A model generated the notes under the pieces. It was not told where the DNA came from, made no database searches, and was given only the letters and a program-made list of their open reading frames with translations. From NCBI RefSeq assembly GCF_030295935.1, contig NZ_AP027362.1, positions 1,984,001 through 2,048,000 of the forward strand: DNA of 64,000 nucleotides. The letters are read 5' to 3'. The translations under genes and the position numbers were made by a program. This DNA comes from Thalassotalea piscium (GTDB lineage: Bacteria; Pseudomonadota; Gammaproteobacteria; Enterobacterales; Alteromonadaceae). Shown piece by piece: positions 39,473 to 48,765 of the stretch. Numbering within the stretch: the first letter of the stretch is position 1; every line of letters starts with the position of its first letter.

Positions 39473-42055
39473 ATGCAACTATCTTCTTCGGTGATTAAAC
39501 ATCGCTTTATCAATACTAGTGTATTAATTACCCTGATAGCATTGTTCTTCGCTGGTTATAGCCTTTATACTTATAAAGAAGGTGCTATAGGGCCTTTACA
39601 GCAATCACCCCCCTTAGCTATAAACAAAAGCGTTAGTTACTTGGTTGATGAAAAAAATAACCTTTCTCTAAAGTGGGTTGAACAAAATATAGCTTCGTTT
39701 ACTTCTGCGCCAAATAACCAAGTTCCGTTTACTGTGGGCGAGCAAAGTTACTGGGTATTAGTTAACTTAATTAATAATACAAACAGTAAACGTTCCCTTG
39801 TTTTATTTACTGATAACTTTATTTTAGACACTTTTACTGTTTATAAAGTACCAATAAATACAGCTAATTCTCCAACGCTAATATATCAATTAAATCAACA
39901 AAACGTGATGTCTAGCATTTATCCCAATACTGCGATAACAATTAATCCACAGCAAAAAAGTACTTTTTTACTTAACATAAAGAGTAATGCAGCACCTAAG
40001 GTACCCATTTTATTTTTAGGGCCAGAAGCATTTAATAAATTAACCTTACTCACTATTGTTATTTCAACTGCTTTTGTTGCCGTTATTTTTTTAATGTCTT
40101 TATATAACTTAATTATATATTTTTCAGTTAAAGATAAAGTGTATTTATTATACCTTAGTTATTTAGTATCAACATTAATTGTGCTGGCAAGTATCAATGG
40201 TTTTGGTCGTTACATTTTTCCGTATTCGCTCCATGAATGGTTCAATGAATATACCCTGACATTCCATTATGCTTTAGCTGTTAGTTTAATACTGTTTACA
40301 CTCTATTTTTTACAATATAATAATCGTAAAGAGCCCCTATTTAAGGTATCTATCGCTTTTTTAGGTATAGCAATAATCACTGCTTTGGTCGCGATATTTT
40401 TTACTCATACACTCCAAGCTAAAGTATTTTTTTCTATCCAACCTTTATTTTATTTATTATGTATCCTTTTAGTAATAAAGCGAATAAGAACTGATTTTTC
40501 TTGGGCGCGTTACTATATCCTTTCATGGATCCCATTACTTATTGGAGCGGCAATTCAGCCCTTGTCATTACTGAATATTATTGGTCATAGCTTTTACACG
40601 AGAAATGCCTTCTTATTTGCAGTTATGGTTGAAATTATTTTAATGGCATTTGCCTTAGCTGAGCGCATGCGAAGAAATGAACTAGAGCGCTTGCATAACA
40701 TTCGCTATCATAGTGCAAGTGGCCTGCCTCGCAAATCAAACTTAGAAACAGCAATTAACAATTGCATTAGCAGTAATACAGATTTTTCTGTTGTTGTGAT
40801 CAAACCTGAATATATAGAGCGAATTGCTTTATATATTGATGATAAAACTAACACCGAGCTATTTATAAATCTTTACAATAAATTATCGTCTTTGTATTTT
40901 ATCAACGATGCAGTTCTCTCTTTAACTGATCATAATGAAAAATTATGTTTTTTAAATAATCAATGCCTAGCATTCCTTGTTGATAACAAACGTAGCCAGC
41001 AACCTATTGAACAGTTAATTGCATCAAGCCAACATGTGATAACTGAAAACTTTCTTATAAAAGATTTACACCTACCACTTACGGGCATTACAGGTATCGC
41101 CAGTTATCCAACAGATGGAATGTCTTCACATCAGCTTATTAATAATGCACAAATCGCGTTAAAAATTGCAGAAAACTCTTCGCAAAAATGGGCTTTATAT
41201 CATAACGAATCGGTACAAAATGAACACGACGCGATGAAAATGGCTGTGGGATTAAAAGAGGCACTCGCAAATGAAGAGTTAATGCTCTACCACCAACCTC
41301 AAATTGACCTAAAAACATTAAGGGTTTGCAGTAGTGAATGCTTGATACGTTGGAAAGGTAGTAATAATGAATTTATTCCGCCAACTGTATTTATCCCTTT
41401 AGCGGAAGATATTGGCTTAATTAATAGCATTACACTATGGGTTATTAAAACCGCATTAAAACAGCAAAAACATCTTATCGATGAGTATGGTTATAACCAT
41501 ATGGTTTCAATAAATATTAGTGGCAAAGACGTGGCACAAGACCAGTTTTTTCTTGATGTAATATCAATTATAGAAGCGTCAGGAATTCCTACTGATAAAA
41601 TTATTTTTGAATTAACAGAGTCTATTTCTTTTTCATCTAATACTAAAACAATTGAACAAATAGAAAAACTGAAGGATATAGGTATAACGATCAGCATAGA
41701 CGACTTTGGTACTGGTTACTCTTCAATGTCGCAAATTAATAAGCTCCCTTTTCAAGAATTAAAAATTGACCGACAATTTGTAGAAAATATTGGAGCAGAT
41801 CATAGGCGTAAAGTTATTACTAAATCAACAGTTGAAATGGCTAAAGGTTTGGGGCTTGAAGTCGTTGCTGAAGGCATTAATAGCAAAGAAGATGAAGACA
41901 TTTTAAGGCGATTTGGTTGCGATATTGGTCAAGGCTACTTTTACGCAAAACCTATGGCTTTTGAAGATTATATTGACTGGTTAAATCGATTAGATCACGG
42001 TCGAATTATTAACGGTATTGAAGGTGAATTCATTCCGGTAGACAAAATGAATTAA
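39473..42055 (+). CDS. 7TM-DISM sensor with degenerate GGDEF and intact EAL domain
   Basis: An 860-residue inner-membrane c-di-GMP phosphodiesterase. Order: membrane anchor 17-31; periplasmic DISMED2-like domain about 45-185; seven-helix DISM domain about 190-405; a GGDEF-like domain about 420-590 without the GGDEF motif; EAL domain about 600-850. The EAL signature reads SSECLIRW (ECL), with NISGKD, ELTES, IDDFGTGYSS, LKIDRQFV and AEGINS intact, so metal and substrate residues are kept and hydrolysis to pGpG is likely. The degenerate GGDEF may only regulate. It is alone on its strand. Confidence 0.92.
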   Translation: MQLSSSVIKHRFINTSVLITLIALFFAGYSLYTYKEGAIGPLQQSPPLAINKSVSYLVDEKNNLSLKWVEQNIASFTSAPNNQVPFTVGEQSYWVLVNLINNTNSKRSLVLFTDNFILDTFTVYKVPINTANSPTLIYQLNQQNVMSSIYPNTAITINPQQKSTFLLNIKSNAAPKVPILFLGPEAFNKLTLLTIVISTAFVAVIFLMSLYNLIIYFSVKDKVYLLYLSYLVSTLIVLASINGFGRYIFPYSLHEWFNEYTLTFHYALAVSLILFTLYFLQYNNRKEPLFKVSIAFLGIAIITALVAIFFTHTLQAKVFFSIQPLFYLLCILLVIKRIRTDFSWARYYILSWIPLLIGAAIQPLSLLNIIGHSFYTRNAFLFAVMVEIILMAFALAERMRRNELERLHNIRYHSASGLPRKSNLETAINNCISSNTDFSVVVIKPEYIERIALYIDDKTNTELFINLYNKLSSLYFINDAVLSLTDHNEKLCFLNNQCLAFLVDNKRSQQPIEQLIASSQHVITENFLIKDLHLPLTGITGIASYPTDGMSSHQLINNAQIALKIAENSSQKWALYHNESVQNEHDAMKMAVGLKEALANEELMLYHQPQIDLKTLRVCSSECLIRWKGSNNEFIPPTVFIPLAEDIGLINSITLWVIKTALKQQKHLIDEYGYNHMVSINISGKDVAQDQFFLDVISIIEASGIPTDKIIFELTESISFSSNTKTIEQIEKLKDIGITISIDDFGTGYSSMSQINKLPFQELKIDRQFVENIGADHRRKVITKSTVEMAKGLGLEVVAEGINSKEDEDILRRFGCDIGQGYFYAKPMAFEDYIDWLNRLDHGRIINGIEGEFIPVDKMN

Positions 42056-42108
42056 GACATTAGTGCACACCAAAGCAATAAGCCTTTACATGTTCGTATT
42101 ACGACAAT

Positions 42109-42498
42109 TTAAAGTAAACTTAATTGTTCCAACCAATCTCTGGCTTGTTCTACTGTATCAAAGAAGTTGATTTCAACTGTAAATAGGTTTTCTTGTGAAC
42201 GTTCGATCATCAGCTTTTGTAATGAACTACTACAAATAACCGCTTCATATTTTTGGTTGTTTTTATTCGCCCAGGTATTTAGCTCATCAACAACAGGCCA
42301 GATATCTGGTGTACCTAATTCCCACTGTGTTAAATCAACTAAGCAAGCCCAAGGCTCATTTTTTAGTTTATGCGCACATACTAGAGCTCTTGTTTCTTTA
42401 AAAAACCTAATGGCCGTTTCAACATTCCACGAATCAAACGCTTTAATAAGCAGGGTTTTATTTTTTATTTCGAGCTCAAATGAACCATGTTCTTGCAT
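42109..42498 (-). CDS. STAS/SpoIIAA-like small protein
   Basis: A protein of about 129 residues convergent with the EAL gene. ATG 42498 is chosen because AGGAAA stands just before it; the frame also opens from a TTG at 42516. The sequence alternates strands and helices (FELEIKNKTLLIKAFDSW, WACLVDLTQWELG, YEAVICSSSLQKLM), a pattern like SpoIIAA/STAS domains of the type found in marine gammaproteobacteria. No function is known, and its closeness to the EAL gene may be by chance. Confidence 0.65.
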   Translation of the reverse strand: MQEHGSFELEIKNKTLLIKAFDSWNVETAIRFFKETRALVCAHKLKNEPWACLVDLTQWELGTPDIWPVVDELNTWANKNNQKYEAVICSSSLQKLMIERSQENLFTVEINFFDTVEQARDWLEQLSLL

Positions 42499-42667
42499 AT
42501 ATTTTCCTGACAACAAAATGCTAAAACCTGAATTTAAACAACTGTGTTAAATAAATTGCTTTAGACAATAAGGCTGCATCTCCTGTTACACTTTATAAGA
42601 TTTCACATTTTTATAACATTATAACCTAATCCCTTAAATTTCAATGCAATTATTTAAGAAGTTTTGT

Positions 42668-42887
42668 TAGTAGGTTGATTTTTGCTGAAAGTTTTTGCAG
42701 TAGACAATGTGATATTTATACAAGGCTAAGCCTAAATAATTGGGTTACTTACCATAAGAAACTACAACATAATTTACTTTATGTTGTAGCTTATTCTTAT
42801 AGAAAACTATACTTCGTTCGCTACGCCCAATTAAATCATGTTTAATTAGTGCAAACTTTGCACTCTAAAGATCAACATGCCCTACTA
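42668..42887. mobile_element. MITE family B, copy 2 (about 220 bp)
   Basis: Left end TAGTAGGTTGATTTTTGCTG and right end AAAGATCAACATGCCCTACTA (21 bases inward in part) mirror each other. Inner blocks TTTATACAAGGCTAAGC and CAATTAAATCATGTTTAATT agree with the copy at 31755. The rest of the 42499-42967 gap shows nothing else. Confidence 0.75.
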
Positions 42888-42967
42888 TCATTTATATCTC
42901 GATGAAGGTAGAGCACAGTAAATCTATGTATTAAACAAGCTAACAACTGTAATTTAGCTCATCTTAA

Positions 42968-44020
42968 CTAACTACGTTTAGATATAACGGCGTCACTTAG
43001 CTGTGCCAGTAATGTTTCAGTATCTTGCCAGCCAATACATGCATCAGTAACACTTTGTCCATAGGTTAAAGGCTGCCCTTCTATTAGATCTTGGCGGCCT
43101 TCAACTAAGTGACTCTCAACCATAACTCCAGAAATATTATTATTGCCGCCGGCAATTTGTTGGCAAACGTCCTTACAAACTAACATTTGATTTTCAAACT
43201 TCTTACTAGAGTTTGCATGGCTAAAATCAATCATAATTTTAGTATTTAACTTAGACTTTGCTAATTGCTCAGTAACAGACTTTACACTCTGTTCATCAAA
43301 ATTTGTTTTTTTGCCACCACGAAGAATGATATGACAGTCAGAATTACCTGTGGTCTGAACAATAGCCGAATGACCAAACTTTGTAACAGAGAGAAAATGG
43401 TGTGAAGCACTAGCCGCACCAATAGCATCTATAGCGACTTTAATGGTGCCGTCAGTACCATTTTTAAAACCTACCGGACAAGAAAGTCCAGATGCTAACT
43501 CTCTATGTACTTGGCTTTCTGTAGTGCGTGCGCCAATAGCACCCCAGCACATAAAGTCAGCCATGTATTGGGGGGTGATCATATCTAAAAACTCACCAGC
43601 TGTTGGTAAGCCCATAGAATTCAAATCAAGCAACAATTGACGACCAATTCGCAGGCCATCATTTAAACAAAAGCTATTATCCATGTAAGGGTCATTTATA
43701 AGCCCTTTCCAACCCACAGTAGTTCTTGGTTTTTCAAAATAAACTCGCATCACTACTTCAAGCGTATCTTTATACTTTTCACGTAAGACATTAAGCTTTT
43801 CGCCATACTCTAGCGCTGCTTTGGGGTCATGAATAGAGCATGGCCCGATAATAACTAATACCCGGTCGTCTTTATTATTGAGAATATTACTGATTGCAGT
43901 TCTACCTGAATAAACTGTTTTTGACGCAATAGCAGTTGCAGGAAATCGCTCTAATAAAGCAACTGGAGGTAATAGTTCTTTAATTTTTTCAATTCTAACG
44001 TCGTCAGTTTGGTAAAACAT
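42968..44020 (-). CDS. Class I DAHP synthase, paralogue 2
   Basis: A 350-residue class I enzyme with VIIGPCSIHD, MRVYFEKPRTTVGWKGLI, GARTTESQVHRELAS and FKNGTDGT, all catalytic parts present. It is as far from the paralogue at 35491 as AroG is from AroF: the N-terminal 40 residues and the segment after position 200 differ strongly. The N-terminus, RIEKIKELLPPVALLERFP, resembles AroG-type (phenylalanine-sensitive) sequences, but inhibition cannot be read directly. It is a lone gene between two family B elements. Confidence 0.93.
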   Translation of the reverse strand: MFYQTDDVRIEKIKELLPPVALLERFPATAIASKTVYSGRTAISNILNNKDDRVLVIIGPCSIHDPKAALEYGEKLNVLREKYKDTLEVVMRVYFEKPRTTVGWKGLINDPYMDNSFCLNDGLRIGRQLLLDLNSMGLPTAGEFLDMITPQYMADFMCWGAIGARTTESQVHRELASGLSCPVGFKNGTDGTIKVAIDAIGAASASHHFLSVTKFGHSAIVQTTGNSDCHIILRGGKKTNFDEQSVKSVTEQLAKSKLNTKIMIDFSHANSSKKFENQMLVCKDVCQQIAGGNNNISGVMVESHLVEGRQDLIEGQPLTYGQSVTDACIGWQDTETLLAQLSDAVISKRS

Positions 44021-44150
44021 ATTTGCTTCTCTTTATACTTAATTAATGTACGTCTATACACCTAGATGAATAATCCCGTCGTTAATTTATCAGTGTTAAA
44101 TACTAATACCAACATAAAACATAAAAAAACACCTATAATTATATGAATAA

Positions 44151-44340
44151 TAGAGCGGGTTGAATTTTACTGTATATTTTATCAGCCGAGCATTTGCCAT
44201 TCATACCAGGCTCAACTGATATAATGAGGTTACTACCTATGAATGAGTGCAAATACAGTAGCAGTAGAAAAATCAACTTACGCTGTTTTAGATACGTTTA
44301 ACCCGTACAAAACTTGTATTTCAAGCATTACTACACCCTA
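44151..44340. mobile_element. Decayed MITE family B, copy 3 (about 190 bp)
   Basis: Left end TAGAGCGGGTTGAATTTTAC and right end CATTACTACACCCTA align with the ends of the copy at 31755, and inner blocks CATACCAGGCTCAACTGATA and GTTTAACCCGTACAAAACTT are related. The inverted ends are weakly kept, so this is an old copy. It ends 36 bases before add. Confidence 0.6.
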
Positions 44341-44376
44341 TGCTTTACTTAAATACTTTTCATTGAGAGCAAGAAG

Positions 44377-45375
44377 ATGACCACATTTAATAAATTACCC
44401 CTGATTGATTTACACAGACATTTGGATGGAAACATTAGACCGCTTTCTATTTGGCAACTAGCGCATGAAAATGGCATAACACTTCCTGTAGAAAACTTTG
44501 AACAATTTATTCCACTGGTTCAAGTACAAAATAGCGAAGCTAATTTAATTGATTTTTTAAAAAAATTGGATTGGGGTGTAAATGTATTATCAAGTTTAGA
44601 CAATTGTCAGCGCGTTGCTTTTGAAAACGTCGAAGATGCTTACAATGCAGGTATTAACTACGCAGAGTTACGCTTTTCACCTTTATATATGGCAAAGGCT
44701 CATCAATTACCAATAAATGATGTGGTTGCAGCTGTTATTGATGGGGTAAAACAAGGTACTAATAAATTTAATATTAAGATTAACCTAATAGGAATTTTAA
44801 GTCGTACCTTTGGCGTTGATAACTGCCAAATAGAATTAAATGCCCTACTAGAGCATAAACAACATTTAGTTGCCATTGACCTAGCGGGTGATGAATATAA
44901 CTTTCCTGGCGAGCTGTTTACTGAACACTTTAAGCAGGTTAATAAAGCGGGCCTACAAGTAACTGTTCATGCAGGTGAAGCCGCTGGTAGTAGCAGTGTA
45001 TGGCAAGCAATAACTGAATTAAACGCTAAGCGTATTGGTCATGGTGTTGCATGTGCACACGACCAGAAACTAATGGACTACATGGCAAAGCATGAAATAG
45101 CCATTGAGTCTTGCCTTACGTCCAATTTTCAAACAGGCACTATTACTAATTTAGCACAGCATCCTATACAAACATTTTTAGCTAATGAGTTGATTGTTTG
45201 TTTAAATACCGACGACCCTGCAGTTGAAAATACAGAACTTAACACTGAATTTAATATAGCAAAAGAAATTGTTAGGTTAACCGATAACCAGATCCACCAA
45301 TTACAATTGAACGCGTTAACTGCCAGCTTCTTATCACCTAGCGAAAAGCAAGCATTAAAAAATAGTGTTAGCTAA
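44377..45375 (+). CDS. add: Adenosine deaminase
   Basis: A 332-residue zinc enzyme turning adenosine and deoxyadenosine into inosine and deoxyinosine. Zinc ligands are H13 and H15 in IDLHRHLDGN; VHAGEAAG carries the catalytic glutamate region, RIGHGV a further histidine and LNTDDPAV the conserved aspartates. It lies about 200 bases before deoD, whose enzyme cleaves the product. AAGAAG upstream of ATG is a fair ribosome-binding site. First gene of the nucleoside region. Confidence 0.96.
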   Translation: MTTFNKLPLIDLHRHLDGNIRPLSIWQLAHENGITLPVENFEQFIPLVQVQNSEANLIDFLKKLDWGVNVLSSLDNCQRVAFENVEDAYNAGINYAELRFSPLYMAKAHQLPINDVVAAVIDGVKQGTNKFNIKINLIGILSRTFGVDNCQIELNALLEHKQHLVAIDLAGDEYNFPGELFTEHFKQVNKAGLQVTVHAGEAAGSSSVWQAITELNAKRIGHGVACAHDQKLMDYMAKHEIAIESCLTSNFQTGTITNLAQHPIQTFLANELIVCLNTDDPAVENTELNTEFNIAKEIVRLTDNQIHQLQLNALTASFLSPSEKQALKNSVS

Positions 45376-45577
45376 TGCTTTAACTGGATTAAAGAGCACT
45401 TTTTCAGTTAAAATGTATTGCACTTAGAGTACAATTTAACTCTATTAACACCTGTAACGATACAGAGTGCATTAATTAACTTCAGTAAAAAACCCTTGAT
45501 AGCAGAACGAGTGCTTTTTTCTCTGGCTAGAAACTTACTGGGAAATAAAAATATAAGTAATTATAAGGTTATCTCTC

Positions 45578-46282
45578 ATGGCTACACCCCATATAGAAGC
45601 AAAAAAAAATGAATTCGCAAAAACGGTATTAATGCCTGGCGATCCACTTCGTGCAAAATTTATTGCTGAAAACTTTTTAGACGATGCTAAATGTATAACA
45701 CGCGTGCGTAACATGCTGGGCTACACTGGTACATATAAAGGTAAGCCAGTATCAGTAATGGGCTCAGGCATGGGTATACCATCTATTTCAATATATGCAA
45801 CAGAGCTGTATAAAGATTATGGTGTTGAGAACATAATTCGTATTGGTTCATGCGGAGCAGTACGAGATGATGTAAAAATTCGAGATGTTATTATTGGTAT
45901 GGCAGCAAGTACAGATTCAAATGTGAACAGACAACGTTTCAATAACTTTGATTTTGCCGCATGCGCAGATTTTGGTTTATTGAAAAAAGTGGTAGATACA
46001 GCAGAACGTTTAAACAAACCTGTGCATGTAGGTAATGTATTTACTGCAGACTTATTTTATACACCGCAACCTGAAATGTTTAAAACAATGGAAGGTCATG
46101 GCATTTTAGCCGTTGAAATGGAAGCCGCAGGTTTATACGGTGTTGCCGCAGAGTTAGGTAAAAAAGCATTAGCCGTTTTTACCGTTAGCGACCATATTAA
46201 AACAGGTGAGCAAACAACTGCAGATGAAAGAGAAAACACTTTTAAGGATATGATGGAGCTGACTTTAGAAAGTGTTCTATAA
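45578..46282 (+). CDS. deoD: Purine nucleoside phosphorylase DeoD
   Basis: A 234-residue hexameric-type phosphorylase. It splits purine nucleosides with phosphate to base and (deoxy)ribose 1-phosphate. [16 protein letters not shown] binds phosphate, [12 protein letters not shown] is the middle motif, and [13 protein letters not shown] binds the nucleoside, with the catalytic aspartate in TVSDHI. Start ATG 45578 matches the family start MATPHI. A bidirectional terminator follows. Confidence 0.96.
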   Translation: MATPHIEAKKNEFAKTVLMPGDPLRAKFIAENFLDDAKCITRVRNMLGYTGTYKGKPVSVMGSGMGIPSISIYATELYKDYGVENIIRIGSCGAVRDDVKIRDVIIGMAASTDSNVNRQRFNNFDFAACADFGLLKKVVDTAERLNKPVHVGNVFTADLFYTPQPEMFKTMEGHGILAVEMEAAGLYGVAAELGKKALAVFTVSDHIKTGEQTTADERENTFKDMMELTLESVL

Positions 46283-46374
46283 GTCTTTAAAAAGATAAGC
46301 TACGCTGAGTTTTTATACAAGCTTTTTACCAATTAAACTTAGCTTATAAGAAAAATTTAATTAAGAAAACAGTA

Positions 46375-46412
46375 AAAACCGTTAACTCGTAATCGAACGA
46401 GTTAACGGTTTT
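46375..46412. terminator. Bidirectional terminator between deoD and the TonB receptor gene
   Basis: A 16-bp perfect stem AAAACCGTTAACTCGT / ACGAGTTAACGGTTTT with loop AATCGA; T tract on the plus side, and A/T-rich on the minus side. It serves two convergent genes. Confidence 0.85.
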
Positions 46413-46418
46413 TTAGTA

Positions 46419-48641
46419 TTAAAATTCAAACAGTGCTTCAACACCCCAGTAGCTTGGTTCATTAACAAATGCTGACAGGTTAAGAAAGTCGACCGCGCCG
46501 TCTACTACAACTTTATCGGTAACGTTTCTTCCTACCACTGCCAATTCAAAACCACTGTCGTTTTGATAAGCAATTCTAATACCACCTATCCAACGGGCTT
46601 CTGCAACAAATTCAGTAGATTCATATAAGAAAATATTTGAGTCGCTGCGGTAATTCCAGTCAGTTTGTAAAACAATTAAACCTGTTTCAACGGGTATTTC
46701 ATAATTTAAGTTAATATTTGCTAGCCATTCTGGTGCTCTAGGTAACGGGTTACCATTAATGTACACCGTGGTTACATCGCCAAACGGACCTGGAACAGTG
46801 TTAGCAATTGGATCTGACGTTGTACAAATAGGTGTTGATGAACAACGTTCCGTTTTCAATGTTTTATCTTGAATTTCAGTTTTGTTATAACTTAAATTCA
46901 TATTAACTCTAAAATTATCGGTAATTATTGCTTCTAGCGAAGTTTCAACACCTGCACCAAAGGTATTATCTGCATTAATTAGCGAGTTAGTGTTAGCTTC
47001 ACCACCTGTTGCGGTTAACTGGTGATCTTCAATATCGTAGGTATAAGCGGTAACATTCCAACGGGCATTGCCATCGAATAAATCACTTTTTAAGCCTATT
47101 TCGTATGAAGTTAATGTTTCGGTATCAGCTTCACTTGGGAAACCAAATCGGCCAATTGTAACGGGGCCTCTTGATGCGTTTCCTACACGAGCAAAACCAG
47201 TCCAATCGTCATTAAATATGTAACGTGCTGATAAATCCCAGTTTACATAACTGTCGTCTTTATCAATTTCAAATAAAATAGTACTTGAACCACCATTTCT
47301 TATATCAAGCTCTTTGTCATCTTGGGTATAACGAAGACCTGCAGTGATCGCAAATTGCTTAGACGTTTTATACTCAATTTGACCAAAAATAGCACTTGAA
47401 GTGGTTACCTGATCTATTTGATAAAAATTAGTAGTTTCGCCGTTAGTATCAAGATCTTTATTATCAACTGTGTAGTCTTCTTTAAAGAAATATAAACCTG
47501 TTTGGTAATACAAATTGTTCAATTCACCTGAAATTCTTAACTCTTGAGTAAATTGATAGTGATCTGAAAGCCCATCTCCTGAAGCAACATTAAACCATAA
47601 CTGCTTCCCTAACTGGTTTGGAACACCTGAAAAGTCTGTATTTGCACCATCTATATCAGCATAGCTCCAGCTTTTTACAGCATCATAAGCCGTAACAGAG
47701 GTTAAAGTAACTTCATCAAACTCATGATCTATTTTCAAGCTCGCGCCATTATGCTCCATATTAAAGCCGCCAGGGCTATCATGGTACATAACTGCTTCGT
47801 CAAACCCTTCTCTTAAACCTTCAGAGCCAAGTTTTAGTGCATTTCCATAAAATATCTGAGCCATATCACCGTCTTGATCAAAACCGTGAATTTTAAATAA
47901 CGCTTTAGTGCCACTACCATTATCAAATAAAAATTGTAAACGATATGCCAGTTCTTCGTATCCGCCAACCTCTTCATTGCGCACTGGGTTTGTTACCCAT
48001 GCATCACGCTCTTGGTGTTTAACTGAAATACGTGCTGCTACTGTATCACTTAACTCAGCGTTAATAGCACCTTCAGCAAACATAGTGCCACGGTTACCAA
48101 AACCAAAGCGAGTATAGCCGTCATTATTAAAATCTGGTGCTACAGTTTCAACTTTAACTATTCCTGCAGGCGTATTACGACCAAAAAGCGTACCTTGTGG
48201 GCCATTAAGCACTTCTACTCGCTCAATATCAAACAAAGGTATACCTTTTAATACTGAGTTTTCAAGAGCAACTTCGTCTAGTACTAATGACACAGGCTGG
48301 TTCGCATTTACATCGAAGTCAGTGTTGCCTAATCCACGAATATAAAAACGAGGAGATTGACGACCATTAGAAGACTCAATTTGTAAGCTAGGAACTCGCC
48401 CAGCTAATGCACGTATATTTTCCCCTGCTCCTAAATAATCCTTAATGTTATCACTTGAAATAGCAGTAACTGTTGCAGGTACTTCTTTTACCGTTTGAAT
48501 CCTCTTTTGAGCCGTTACGGTAATTGTTTCAAGTCCTTTAGCTTCTTCGCCAGCATCTTCTGCATAGGCGAATGAGCTTAAACTTGTTAGAAGTGCTGCT
48601 TGAATACTCAGCACTAGTATGTTTTTTCCGAATAGTTTCAT
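46419..48641 (-). CDS. TonB-dependent receptor, candidate nucleoside receptor
   Basis: A 740-residue outer-membrane receptor. ATG 48641 is chosen because AAGGA stands before it and the signal peptide (to SSFAYA) follows; the open frame to 48716 adds 25 unlikely residues. A TonB-box/plug start LETITVTAQKR comes after the signal; plug motifs RFYIRGLGNTDFD and VEVLNGPQGTLFGRNTPAG follow, and the barrel ends with phenylalanine (VEALFEF). It lies between deoD and deoB, downstream of deoB on the same strand with 124 bases between, and may share its transcript. The substrate is inferred from position only. Confidence 0.9.
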   Translation of the reverse strand: MKLFGKNILVLSIQAALLTSLSSFAYAEDAGEEAKGLETITVTAQKRIQTVKEVPATVTAISSDNIKDYLGAGENIRALAGRVPSLQIESSNGRQSPRFYIRGLGNTDFDVNANQPVSLVLDEVALENSVLKGIPLFDIERVEVLNGPQGTLFGRNTPAGIVKVETVAPDFNNDGYTRFGFGNRGTMFAEGAINAELSDTVAARISVKHQERDAWVTNPVRNEEVGGYEELAYRLQFLFDNGSGTKALFKIHGFDQDGDMAQIFYGNALKLGSEGLREGFDEAVMYHDSPGGFNMEHNGASLKIDHEFDEVTLTSVTAYDAVKSWSYADIDGANTDFSGVPNQLGKQLWFNVASGDGLSDHYQFTQELRISGELNNLYYQTGLYFFKEDYTVDNKDLDTNGETTNFYQIDQVTTSSAIFGQIEYKTSKQFAITAGLRYTQDDKELDIRNGGSSTILFEIDKDDSYVNWDLSARYIFNDDWTGFARVGNASRGPVTIGRFGFPSEADTETLTSYEIGLKSDLFDGNARWNVTAYTYDIEDHQLTATGGEANTNSLINADNTFGAGVETSLEAIITDNFRVNMNLSYNKTEIQDKTLKTERCSSTPICTTSDPIANTVPGPFGDVTTVYINGNPLPRAPEWLANINLNYEIPVETGLIVLQTDWNYRSDSNIFLYESTEFVAEARWIGGIRIAYQNDSGFELAVVGRNVTDKVVVDGAVDFLNLSAFVNEPSYWGVEALFEF

Positions 48642-48765
48642 TAGTTTTCCTTGAGCTTCATGTAAAAATACTAACTTCGTTAAGTATGTAATCGTTGCTT
48701 TTCTTTTTGACATCAACTGGGAGTCTATATAAGACCAATTATAGTCAGTATTAAAAATCTGACAT

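Noticed and set aside
44021-44060. Possible TyrR or TrpR box before DAHP synthase 2
   Set aside because: TGTATAGACGTACA is a palindrome but its spacing does not fit TGTAAA-N6-TTTACA, and the TrpR pattern is only partly met.
45418-45612. Small open frame of 64 codons before deoD
   Set aside because: It overlaps the start of deoD in another frame, has no ribosome-binding site and resembles no protein.
48642-48716. N-terminal extension of the TonB receptor
   Set aside because: A signal peptide and a good ribosome-binding site are found at ATG 48641, so the extra 25 residues are unlikely.
48730-48747. Possible fifth RutR-like site before the TonB receptor
   Set aside because: GACCA and the mirrored part are two bases too far apart compared with the other four sites.
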